The notes under the pieces are model-generated. The model saw only the letters and a program-made list of their open reading frames with translations. It was not told the origin of the DNA and did no database searches. Both the position numbers and the translations under genes were made by a program. This document shows positions 34,778 to 43,617 of a stretch of 64,000 nt of DNA, one piece after another (within the stretch, counting starts at the first letter, position 1; each line of letters opens with the position of its first letter). The DNA is taken from contig NZ_JABBHF010000018.1 in the NCBI RefSeq assembly GCF_012910715.1, forward strand, positions 1 through 64,000, in the 5' to 3' direction. The stretch comes from Flavivirga algicola (GTDB lineage Bacteria > Bacteroidota > Bacteroidia > Flavobacteriales > Flavobacteriaceae).

Positions 34778-36466
34778 ATGAAAAAAATCCTATTCGTACT
34801 TTTATTATTTATCACTTATGTTTCTTGCAAAAATACCATAGAACCTAGAAAAACTGGATTAATAACGAAAAACGCTATGGTTGTTTCCGCTCGATCAGAA
34901 GCTTCAGAAATTGGCAGCAACATTCTTAAAAAAGATGGTAACGCATTTGATGCTATGGCAGCTATGCAATTGGCTTTAGCAGTCGCTTATCCCTATGCTG
35001 GTAACATAGGCGGAGGTGGTTTTATGGTTTACCGAAAATCTAATGGCGACATTGGAGCGTTAGATTATAGAGAAAAAGCACCATTAGCAGCTACAAAAGA
35101 CATGTATTTGGATGAAAACGGTGATGTAATACCAGAAAAAAGCACCTTAGGAGCCATGGCGATAGGCGTACCTGGATCTTTAGCTGGCATTTTTGCTGTT
35201 CATGAAAAATTTGGCAGTTTACCCATAGAAGATATCATAAAACCATCAATTGATTTGGCTTATAAGGGTGTTATAGTCACCCAAAAACAAGAAGCAAGAA
35301 TAAAAAAGTATCAACCTTATTTTTTGAAAGCCAATAAAGATTCCATTCTATTTGATAAAGCATGGAAAATGGGAGATACTATAAAGTATCCAGCTCTTGC
35401 AAATACCTTAGAACGTATTTTAGATCATGGCGTGAACGAATTTTACAAAGGCGGAACCGCAAAACGTCTAGTAAAGTTCATCCAAGAAAATGGCGGTGTA
35501 TTAACTGAAGAAGATTTAGCAAAGTATGAGGTTAAATGGCGTAAACCTGTTACATTTAAGTATGACGATTTAAAAATCATTTCTATGTCTCCACCATCTA
35601 GCGGAGGCATTTGTTTAGCACAAATAATGACAATGATTGAACCGTACGATTTAAATAAATTTGGGCATAATTCGGTAAAATCCATTCAAGTTATCACAGA
35701 AGCAGAACGCCGCGCCTATGCCGATAGAAGTTTTTATTTAGGAGACCCGGATTTCGTTAATATACCTGGTGATACATTAATAAGCAAATCCTATTTAAAA
35801 GATAGAATGATTGATTTTTCTTTCAAAAAAGCAACATTATCTAGCGATGTATCACATGGCGATGTCCAAGTCGTTGAAAGTGACGAAACAACCCACTACT
35901 CCATCGTTGATCAATTTGGCAATGCTGTGTCTGTAACCACAACCATAAATGGTGCTTACGGTTCAAAATTGTACTGTTCAGATTTAGGGTTCTTTTTAAA
36001 TAATGAAATGGATGATTTTAGCAGCAAACCTGGTGTACCTAATATGTTTGGACTTATAGGAGCTGTTGCCAATAGCATTGTTCCAGAAAAACGTATGTTA
36101 AGCACCATGACTCCAACTATTGTTGAAAAAAACGGCAAATTATTTATGGTTGTCGGAACACCTGGTGGTTCCACAATTATAACATCTGTATTACAAACTA
36201 TTCTTAACGTACATGAGTATAATATGACTATGCAAGAGGCTGTAAATGCTCCCCGTTTCCATCATCAATGGTTACCAGATGAAATTCGGATAGAACCAAA
36301 TTTATTTGATGATACTTTAATTTTTCAACTTGAAAAACTGGGGTATTCTATTAACGAAAAAGATTCTCCGGTGATTGGCAAGGTCGATGGAATACTCGTT
36401 TTAGATGATGAATTGTTAGAAGGGGGTGCAGATTATCGAGGTGACGATACGGCCGTCGGTTTTTAA
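34778..36466 (+). CDS. ggt: Gamma-glutamyltransferase, lipoprotein
   Basis: 562 residues. Lipoprotein signal with Cys at residue 17 (TYVSCKNT). The precursor should self-cleave before T371 (DETTHYSIVDQFGNAVS), which becomes the catalytic Thr of the small chain. Other motifs are VVSARSEASEIGSNILKK, GNIGGGGFMVYR, MSPPSSGGICLAQ and the C-terminal GTPGGSTIITSVLQ. It cleaves gamma-glutamyl bonds of glutathione and related compounds in the periplasm or at the surface. It starts 5 nt after acpH. Confidence 0.95.
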   Translation: MKKILFVLLLFITYVSCKNTIEPRKTGLITKNAMVVSARSEASEIGSNILKKDGNAFDAMAAMQLALAVAYPYAGNIGGGGFMVYRKSNGDIGALDYREKAPLAATKDMYLDENGDVIPEKSTLGAMAIGVPGSLAGIFAVHEKFGSLPIEDIIKPSIDLAYKGVIVTQKQEARIKKYQPYFLKANKDSILFDKAWKMGDTIKYPALANTLERILDHGVNEFYKGGTAKRLVKFIQENGGVLTEEDLAKYEVKWRKPVTFKYDDLKIISMSPPSSGGICLAQIMTMIEPYDLNKFGHNSVKSIQVITEAERRAYADRSFYLGDPDFVNIPGDTLISKSYLKDRMIDFSFKKATLSSDVSHGDVQVVESDETTHYSIVDQFGNAVSVTTTINGAYGSKLYCSDLGFFLNNEMDDFSSKPGVPNMFGLIGAVANSIVPEKRMLSTMTPTIVEKNGKLFMVVGTPGGSTIITSVLQTILNVHEYNMTMQEAVNAPRFHHQWLPDEIRIEPNLFDDTLIFQLEKLGYSINEKDSPVIGKVDGILVLDDELLEGGADYRGDDTAVGF

Positions 36467-36539
36467 AGCTTTATCTTCATTAAAACAATAGTATTTAATA
36501 ATTTAGTTCTCTGGTTTCCAAAAACTGCACACAGGTTTT

Positions 36540-37265
36540 ATGACAAAAAAATCAAAGAAAATATTTAAGATTATAACTGGCGTAATCATATTTTTTACTC
36601 TACCCAGCTTTTTGCTTTTTGGTTTTTTATTCTTTAAGTACAATGAAGACTTACCCGAGGGCATGCAAGGAAAAGAGGCCGATACTCTAGCTCTCAAAAT
36701 GCTTAAAGCTTTAGACTATGATGCTTTTAAAAATACCGACTATATTGAATGGACTTTCAAAAAAAGGCGCCATTATGAATGGGACAAGGCAAATCACAAT
36801 TGTGAAGTTTTCTGGAAAGAATTCAAAGTAAATTTAGATCTAAAGGACCATTCTAAAAGTAAAGCTTACGTGCACAGCTTTAAAGTTGAAAGTGATATGG
36901 CTGAAGAGTTAATAACAAAGGCCTTAAATTATTTTAATAACGATTCATTTTGGTTGGTAGCTCCTTATACTGTTTTTGATGAAGGTACAGAGCGGAGACT
37001 TGTAAAACTTAAAAATGGCAACAAAGCGCTTTTAGTGACATATACTTCGGGAGGCTCCACGCCAGGAGATTCTTATTTATGGTTACTCGACAGTACAGGC
37101 AAGCCAACGGGTTTTAAAATGTGGACATCGCTACTCCCCATTGATGGCCTAGAAGCTTCGTGGAGCGACTGGATGACTACCAAAAGTGGTGCACAATTAC
37201 CTACATTTCACAAACTACTTGTTTTAGGCCTAGAAATAACTCATATTAAAGGAACTAACGATTAG
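36540..37265 (+). CDS. Conserved membrane-anchored protein of unknown function
   Basis: 241 residues, one N-terminal hydrophobic helix (about 10-28, after a Lys-rich start), the rest extracytoplasmic. The soluble part is rich in Trp and Tyr (YIEWTFKKRRHYEWDK, DSFWLVAPYTVFDEGT, GGSTPGDSYLWLLD, GFKMWTSLLPIDGLEASW). These segments recur in a family of flavobacterial proteins I cannot name. It lies between ggt and the fucosidase on the same strand, with 73-nt and 143-nt gaps. Confidence 0.75.
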   Translation: MTKKSKKIFKIITGVIIFFTLPSFLLFGFLFFKYNEDLPEGMQGKEADTLALKMLKALDYDAFKNTDYIEWTFKKRRHYEWDKANHNCEVFWKEFKVNLDLKDHSKSKAYVHSFKVESDMAEELITKALNYFNNDSFWLVAPYTVFDEGTERRLVKLKNGNKALLVTYTSGGSTPGDSYLWLLDSTGKPTGFKMWTSLLPIDGLEASWSDWMTTKSGAQLPTFHKLLVLGLEITHIKGTND

Positions 37266-37381
37266 TATCATATTACTTAAGACCTCCCGTAATATCCCAA
37301 TTAAAAGCATATAGTAACTTTATTGAACTATTTATACACCATAAAGAACAAAATGGTAAATTTTAAACTAGGCATAAAATC

Positions 37382-37389
37382 TATTTTTG
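37382..37389 (+). promoter_or_regulatory. -7 box of the fucosidase gene
   Basis: TATTTTTG, exact TAnnTTTG match, 19 nt before the start codon. -33 element weak. Confidence 0.45.
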
Positions 37390-37408
37390 TGATAAAATGT
37401 AGTTTAAA

Positions 37409-38974
37409 ATGAATATCATTAAAAACACCTTTAAAATTGCTTTTCTCCTTATTGTTATATCCTGTCAATCAAAAAAGCAAGAAAACAACAAACCCGACAG
37501 CTTATCAAATAACAGCATATTATACAAGCCAAATTGGCAATCGGTGAAAGCATATCAAACACCAGAATGGTTTAACAATGCTAAATTAGGAATCTTTATC
37601 CACTGGGGCCCTTATGCCGTACCCGCTTACTGTAACGAATGGTATCCATGTAGAATGTACGATTCAACTTATGTTCGTAATCAAGGGGGCATGACCTGGA
37701 ATGTTTATCAACATCATAAAGAAACTTATGGTGATCATAAAAAATTTGGGTATAAAGACTTCATCCCTATGTTTAAAGCAGAAAAATTTGATGCAAAAGT
37801 ATGGCTCGATATTTTTGAGCAGGCAGGTGCAAAATACATTGTACCCGTTGGGGAACACCATGACGGATTTGCTATGTACGCATCAAAAATAACAAAATGG
37901 AATAGCTTGAATATGGGCCCCATGAGGGATATAGCAGGCGAATTAGCTAAGGAAACCCGATCAAGAGGACTAAAATTTGGTATGTCTTCGCATTATGCCG
38001 AAAACTGGTATTATTATAAATTCGATGAAAAATTTGACACTACAGATCCCGAAAATGTAGGCTTATATGGCCGCCCTCATGAAGAAGGTGTACCTGCAGA
38101 TGCAGCGTTTTTAAAGCTTTTTGAAAATCGTACAAAGGATATGATCGACCAATATCATCCTGATTTAATTTGGTTTGATGGTGCACTAAATGCACATGAA
38201 AATATGACCACTAAATTAGAACTACTATCATACTATTACAACCAAGCAAACGAATGGGGCAAAGAAGTCGTTTTCAATTACAAAAACAATACAAGACATA
38301 TTTGGCCTGATGGATGTGCCGTTTTAGATATTGAACGAGGTAAATTAAATGATATTAGAAAGGAACCTTGGCAAACAGATACAGCATTAGGCATTTATAA
38401 TTGGGGGTATACCAATGGCATGATTGTTAAATCTCCAGACCATGTTATTGACGATTTAATAGACATTGTGAGTAAGAACGGAAATTTGCTTTTAAATGTT
38501 TCGCCAAAAGCAGATGGCACGATTCCCGAAAAGCAAAAACTTGTGCTTGCGGAGCTTGGCAAATGGTTAAAAGTAAACGGAGAAGCTATTTATAACAGTA
38601 GACCTTGGAAAAAATTTGGTGAAGGAGAAACTGTAGAAAATTTAAAACACACACATATGGCAGAGCGCAAAAACCTTGAGCGTGTATTTAAAAGTTCTGA
38701 TATTCGATTTACATCTAAAGGCAAGGATATTTACGCCATAAGCATGGGTAAACCAGAAAAAGAGATTTTAATCAAATCACTTAAAAAGAAATCACCTCTT
38801 TATGATTATAAAATTAGTCATATAGAAATTTTGGGGTCGGATGTAATCCCTGAATATGAAATTCGTGAAGATGGTTTATTGATTAAAATACCTGAAGGGT
38901 TTCAAGTATCAAACTATGCTACTAGCTTTAAAATTGCAGGAGGAGATTTAATATATTCAGACTTATCGAAATAA
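37409..38974 (+). CDS. Alpha-L-fucosidase (GH29) lipoprotein
   Basis: 521 residues. Lipoprotein signal with Cys at residue 20 (IVISCQSKK). The GH29 catalytic barrel is evident: WFNNAKLGIFIHWGPYAVPA, VGEHHDGFAMY, KFGMSSHYAENW and DLIWFDGA with the nucleophile D257; NGNLLLNVSPKADGTIPE marks the end of the barrel. Such enzymes release alpha-L-fucose. Together with the sulfatase, this suggests degradation of sulfated fucose-containing glycans, inferred. A strong terminator follows. Confidence 0.95.
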   Translation: MNIIKNTFKIAFLLIVISCQSKKQENNKPDSLSNNSILYKPNWQSVKAYQTPEWFNNAKLGIFIHWGPYAVPAYCNEWYPCRMYDSTYVRNQGGMTWNVYQHHKETYGDHKKFGYKDFIPMFKAEKFDAKVWLDIFEQAGAKYIVPVGEHHDGFAMYASKITKWNSLNMGPMRDIAGELAKETRSRGLKFGMSSHYAENWYYYKFDEKFDTTDPENVGLYGRPHEEGVPADAAFLKLFENRTKDMIDQYHPDLIWFDGALNAHENMTTKLELLSYYYNQANEWGKEVVFNYKNNTRHIWPDGCAVLDIERGKLNDIRKEPWQTDTALGIYNWGYTNGMIVKSPDHVIDDLIDIVSKNGNLLLNVSPKADGTIPEKQKLVLAELGKWLKVNGEAIYNSRPWKKFGEGETVENLKHTHMAERKNLERVFKSSDIRFTSKGKDIYAISMGKPEKEILIKSLKKKSPLYDYKISHIEILGSDVIPEYEIREDGLLIKIPEGFQVSNYATSFKIAGGDLIYSDLSK

Positions 38975-39060
38975 CACTAAACATTTAGTTAAATATCCCA
39001 AAATCAATTCCATAAGACCTATGCTCTGTAGTATGTAATCTTAAAAACAACAAACTGAAA

Positions 39061-39096
39061 AAAACAAAACAGCAATCAATTTGATTGCTGTTTTTT
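39061..39096. terminator. Terminator shared by fucosidase and the 39170 gene
   Basis: AACAGCAATCAA and TTGATTGCTGTT, a perfect 12-bp inverted repeat, with A-rich left and TTTTTT right flanks, so it can act in both directions between two converging genes. Confidence 0.85.
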
Positions 39097-39169
39097 ACTA
39101 TTATAAACATAATTCAAATGAGTGTATTTTTTTCAAAAAAACAAATACACATACTAAAAACAAACTTTA

Positions 39170-39694
39170 CTACTTACTTTTTTGTCCTACAAAATTATGG
39201 CTTTTCGATTTAAATAATATATTAAAGCTAGTCAGACTACCGTAAATTCTGGTAATATATTGCTGTAAATCTATTTTACCTTGTTCATCAAGGCTGCTCG
39301 AGTTTATACGTTGTTCCATAACACGTAACCGATCTCTAACCATCGTTATTTTATGGAAAAAAGTATCTATTGGCAATTCGTAAGATTTTAAACCAGTATC
39401 CGCTGGCTCTAAAATAAGCTTGCCTCCTTTATATTTATCTGCAATTGGTACCACTTCACTGATGTCACTCCATTTTTTTAAAATATTTACCAGACTACTT
39501 TCAACATCAAAAAAGCTAACGGTATCTACATCGCCATCTGCTGCTTCAATAATATCAAAATCACTGTCTAAATCTATAGTTTCCAATCCCCCTTCAATAA
39601 AAGTTACCCAATAATGCTGAGTAGTTACATTAGTGACTACACCTTTACCGTATTCCGAATGATTAATTCTTGAGCCTATTCCTAATAATTTCAT
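39170..39694 (-). CDS. Conserved protein with a CarD/SH3-like N-terminus
   Basis: 174 residues, soluble. The first ~50 residues (IGSRINHSEYGKGVVTNV, YWVTFIEGGLETI) look like a small beta-barrel of the CarD/Tudor type that often binds RNA polymerase or nucleic acid. The rest is helical (IDTFFHKITMVRDRLRVMEQ, KIDLQQYITRIYGS). I do not recognise the full family; it is common in Bacteroidota. It is divergent from uvrA (211 nt), which may hint at a DNA-related role, but this is only position. Confidence 0.7.
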   Translation of the reverse strand: MKLLGIGSRINHSEYGKGVVTNVTTQHYWVTFIEGGLETIDLDSDFDIIEAADGDVDTVSFFDVESSLVNILKKWSDISEVVPIADKYKGGKLILEPADTGLKSYELPIDTFFHKITMVRDRLRVMEQRINSSSLDEQGKIDLQQYITRIYGSLTSFNILFKSKSHNFVGQKSK

Positions 39695-39905
39695 TAATTA
39701 ATTGTTTTTTTATATTTCTGCAGATGCAGAAATCTATTAATGGTTAAACAAAAATATCATCAAAAATAAATATATAAAATTGAAATACAATCTTTCCAGA
39801 TATTAGATTTAGTTTTAAAACTAAGATTACTACCTACTTAGAAATGCCATAAAACTTCACATGAATTTAACAACTAAAATCGTAACTTCGCAATTTTGCG
39901 ATTTT

Positions 39906-42737
39906 ATGAGCCAATTTGATGACTTTATTGAAGTAAAAGGTGCCCGCGCACATAATCTAAAAAACATAGATATATCTATTCCCAGAGAAAAACTTGTTGT
40001 AATAACAGGATTATCTGGAAGTGGAAAATCGTCCTTAGCCTTCGATACTATTTATGCCGAAGGGCAACGTCGATACATTGAAACATTTTCTGCCTATGCA
40101 AGGCAGTTTCTTGGAGGGCTTGAAAGACCTGATGTTGATAAGATTGATGGATTATCCCCTGTTATTGCCATTGAACAAAAAACAACAAGTAAATCGCCAC
40201 GATCTACGGTAGGAACCATCACCGAGATTTACGATTTTATGCGCTTATTATTTGCACGTGCCAGTGACGCTTACAGTTACAATACAGGAGACAAAATGGT
40301 GAGCTATAGCGACGAACAAATCAAGGAACTTATTATTAATGATTTTAGTGGAAAACGTATTAATATATTGGCTCCAGTAATACGTTCTCGTAAAGGCCAT
40401 TACCGCGAGCTATTCGAACAAATCGCAAAACAAGGTTTTGTTAAGGTAAGAACAGATGGTGAGATTAAAGACCTTACCAAAGGCATGAAACTAGACCGTT
40501 ATAAAACTCACGATATTGAAATTGTTATAGACAGACTGGTTATTGATACATCGGCAGACAACGATAAGCGTCTTACCGAAACCATCAATACGGCCATGTA
40601 TCATGGTGAAGACGTCCTCTTGGTCATTGATCAAGACACTAACGAAACCCGCTATTTTAGTAGAAATTTAATGTGCCCCTCTTCTGGAATTTCATACCCG
40701 AACCCAGAACCCAACAATTTCTCTTTCAACTCTCCCAAAGGCGCTTGTTCAAACTGTAATGGTATTGGGGAACTATATCAGGTAAACGAAAAAAAAATCA
40801 TTCCAAATGATAGCCTATCAATAAAAGCTGGAGCACTAGCACCTCATGGACCAGAAAAAAATAGTTGGATCTTTAAACAGCTTCAAACTATTGCGCAGCG
40901 TTTTAATTTTAAATTAACCGATCCATACAAAGACATTCCAAAAGAAGCCAAACAAATGATTCTGTATGGTGGAAATGAAAAATTCTCTGTAGAAAGCAAA
41001 ACACTAGGTGTTACCCGAGATTATAAAATAGATTTTGAAGGTGTTGCTAATTTTATTGAAAACCAATACAAAACAGCCGAATCTACTTCCTTAAAGCGAT
41101 GGGCAAAAGACTACATGGATAAAATTAAATGTCCAGAATGTCAAGGTTCAAGATTAAAAAAGGAATCACTTTATTTTAAAGTAAATAACAAAAACATAGC
41201 CGAACTAGCCAATACAGATGTTGTTGAGCTGGCTTCTTGGTTTAACAACTTGCATAAATATTTATCCGAAAAACAAATCAAAATTGCCGAAGAGATTTTA
41301 AAAGAAATAAAATCTAGATTACAATTTTTGTTGGATGTAGGGTTAAATTATTTATCGTTAAACAGAAGCTCAAAATCCTTATCTGGAGGAGAAGCACAAC
41401 GCATTCGTTTAGCAACTCAAATAGGTTCTCAACTGGTAGGGGTACTATATATTCTGGACGAACCCAGTATTGGCTTACATCAACGCGATAATGAAAAACT
41501 AATTAATTCCTTGGTATCACTCCGGGATATTGGAAATTCGGTCATCGTTGTAGAACATGACAAAGACATGATTGAGCGTGCCGATTACGTCATAGATATT
41601 GGCCCTAAAGCAGGTAAACATGGTGGAGAAATAATTAGTATTGGCAATCCAGATGAATTAAAAACGCATGAAACCTTAACTGCCGATTACCTAAACGGCA
41701 ACAAAGAAATTGAAGTCCCCAATAAACGCAGAAAAGGCAACGGAAAATTCCTTGAACTTAATGGATGTACTGGAAATAATTTAAAAAATGTTTCAGTAAA
41801 ATTCCCATTAGGCAAAATGATAGGAGTCACAGGCGTTTCAGGTAGTGGAAAATCCACATTAATCAACGAAACCCTATACCCTATTTTAAATGCGCACTAT
41901 TTTAATGGCGTAAAAAAACCTATGCCCTATAAGAGTATCAAAGGTTTAGAGCATATTGACAAAGTCATTGATATTAACCAATCTCCTATTGGTAGAACCC
42001 CACGAAGCAACCCAGTCACCTATACGGGTACCTTTAGTGAAATTAGAGCGTTATATGCTAAAATCCCTGAAGCCATGATTCGGGGTTATAAAGCAGGGCG
42101 CTTTAGCTTTAATGTTAAAGGCGGTCGTTGTGAAACTTGCCAAGGTGGCGGATTACGAGTTATTGAAATGAATTTTCTTCCAGATGTATATGTTGAGTGC
42201 GAAACCTGCCAAGGCAAGCGTTTTAATAGAGAAACCCTGGAGATTCGTTATAAAGGAAAATCAATTAGTGATGTGTTGAACATGACTATTAACGAAGCTG
42301 TCTCCTTTTTTGAACACATTCCAAAAATTTATAAAAAACTAAAGACTATTAAGGATGTTGGACTAGGCTACATTACTCTTGGTCAACAAAGTACAACGCT
42401 ATCTGGCGGAGAAGCACAGCGTATTAAACTGGCAACAGAATTAAGTAAACGTGATACGGGAAACACCTTTTACATACTTGATGAACCCACAACAGGACTG
42501 CACTTTGAAGACATTAGAGTACTTATGATCGTACTTAACAAACTAGCAGACAAAGGAAATACAGTCCTTATCATCGAACACAATTTAGACGTTATAAAAA
42601 CCGTTGACCATATTATCGATGTTGGCTACGAAGGTGGACAAGGTGGTGGACAAATCATTGTAGAGGGATCACCAGAAGAAGTTGTAAAACATAAAAAAAG
42701 CCATACTGCCAAATTCCTTAAAAAAGAATTGAACTAG
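39906..42737 (+). CDS. uvrA: Excinuclease ABC subunit A (UvrA)
   Basis: 943 residues from [12 protein letters not shown]; an upstream in-frame Met at 39861 would add 15 residues that lack family support. UvrA scans DNA for bulky lesions in nucleotide excision repair. Visible: first Walker [16 protein letters not shown] signatures [11 protein letters not shown] and [11 protein letters not shown], second Walker [12 protein letters not shown], Walker [11 protein letters not shown] and [10 protein letters not shown], second zinc module CETCQGGG and CETCQGKR. In the first zinc module, the usual second Cys is S260 (CPSSG), followed by C281 and C284; this looks like a lineage feature. A degenerate TAACTTCG box at 39884-39891 supports the shorter start. 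Confidence 0.97.
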   Translation: MSQFDDFIEVKGARAHNLKNIDISIPREKLVVITGLSGSGKSSLAFDTIYAEGQRRYIETFSAYARQFLGGLERPDVDKIDGLSPVIAIEQKTTSKSPRSTVGTITEIYDFMRLLFARASDAYSYNTGDKMVSYSDEQIKELIINDFSGKRINILAPVIRSRKGHYRELFEQIAKQGFVKVRTDGEIKDLTKGMKLDRYKTHDIEIVIDRLVIDTSADNDKRLTETINTAMYHGEDVLLVIDQDTNETRYFSRNLMCPSSGISYPNPEPNNFSFNSPKGACSNCNGIGELYQVNEKKIIPNDSLSIKAGALAPHGPEKNSWIFKQLQTIAQRFNFKLTDPYKDIPKEAKQMILYGGNEKFSVESKTLGVTRDYKIDFEGVANFIENQYKTAESTSLKRWAKDYMDKIKCPECQGSRLKKESLYFKVNNKNIAELANTDVVELASWFNNLHKYLSEKQIKIAEEILKEIKSRLQFLLDVGLNYLSLNRSSKSLSGGEAQRIRLATQIGSQLVGVLYILDEPSIGLHQRDNEKLINSLVSLRDIGNSVIVVEHDKDMIERADYVIDIGPKAGKHGGEIISIGNPDELKTHETLTADYLNGNKEIEVPNKRRKGNGKFLELNGCTGNNLKNVSVKFPLGKMIGVTGVSGSGKSTLINETLYPILNAHYFNGVKKPMPYKSIKGLEHIDKVIDINQSPIGRTPRSNPVTYTGTFSEIRALYAKIPEAMIRGYKAGRFSFNVKGGRCETCQGGGLRVIEMNFLPDVYVECETCQGKRFNRETLEIRYKGKSISDVLNMTINEAVSFFEHIPKIYKKLKTIKDVGLGYITLGQQSTTLSGGEAQRIKLATELSKRDTGNTFYILDEPTTGLHFEDIRVLMIVLNKLADKGNTVLIIEHNLDVIKTVDHIIDVGYEGGQGGGQIIVEGSPEEVVKHKKSHTAKFLKKELN

Positions 42738-42816
42738 TAAAAAGGTTTAATTTAGAAAAACTGATTTTAAAAAATATAAATACGAAAGAAACAGATAAAC
42801 GCATAAACTTATACAT

Positions 42817-43506
42817 ATGAGAAAAGAACAACACCATAAAGGATGGAATGAAATAAAAACAAACGATTCTTGGGCTATTTTTAAAATAATGGGTGAATTT
42901 GTTAATGGTTTTGAAAAAATGAGTAAAATAGGCCCATGTGTGTCTATTTTTGGATCTGCCAGAACAAAACCAGAAGACAGATATTATCAGCTAGCAGAAA
43001 AAGTAGCAAAAAAGATTGTAGAAGCTGGTTATGGTGTAATTACTGGTGGAGGCCCAGGAATTATGGAAGCCGGTAACAAAGGAGCCCATTTAGGTGGCGG
43101 TACCTCTGTAGGCCTGAATATCGACCTCCCTTTTGAGCAGCATGATAACCCTTATATTGATACAGATAAAAGCTTGGATTTCGATTATTTCTTCGTTCGC
43201 AAGGTAATGTTCGTTAAATACTCCCAAGGTTTTGTGGTTATGCCTGGTGGCTTTGGTACTTTAGATGAGTTATTTGAAGCTATGACACTCATACAAACAC
43301 ATAAAATTGGAAAATTCCCAATTATTCTCGTAGGCACCGATTTTTGGGAAGGTTTATTAGATTGGGTAAAAAAGACCTTGCTGGATTCTTTTTCCAATAT
43401 AAGCCCCAAAGATTTAGATTTAATTCATTTGGTCGATACAGAAGATGAAGTTATAGCCATTCTTGATTCGTTCTATAAAGAATCTGGTTTGAGTCCTAAC
43501 TTTTAA
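42817..43506 (+). CDS. LOG-family (TIGR00730) Rossmann-fold protein
   Basis: 229 residues. The two family motifs are GGGPGIMEAGNKGA and PGGFGTLDELFEAMT. LOG proteins hydrolyse nucleoside 5'-monophosphates to base and ribose 5-phosphate; some make cytokinins. Which nucleotide is used here cannot be told. It follows uvrA by 79 nt on the same strand. Confidence 0.88.
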   Translation: MRKEQHHKGWNEIKTNDSWAIFKIMGEFVNGFEKMSKIGPCVSIFGSARTKPEDRYYQLAEKVAKKIVEAGYGVITGGGPGIMEAGNKGAHLGGGTSVGLNIDLPFEQHDNPYIDTDKSLDFDYFFVRKVMFVKYSQGFVVMPGGFGTLDELFEAMTLIQTHKIGKFPIILVGTDFWEGLLDWVKKTLLDSFSNISPKDLDLIHLVDTEDEVIAILDSFYKESGLSPNF

Positions 43507-43617
43507 AGATAACACACCTTTTACGACTAAGTGTTTAGGCACTATATACATTGGTGAATTTTTAAACCACCATATTTTGCTATATTGCAAGGCCTTATTA
43601 TGAATTATAACCGTTAA

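Noticed and set aside
32713-38974. Polysaccharide utilisation locus
   Set aside because: Only a sulfatase and one GH29 enzyme were found; no SusC/SusD pair, regulator or further glycosidases.
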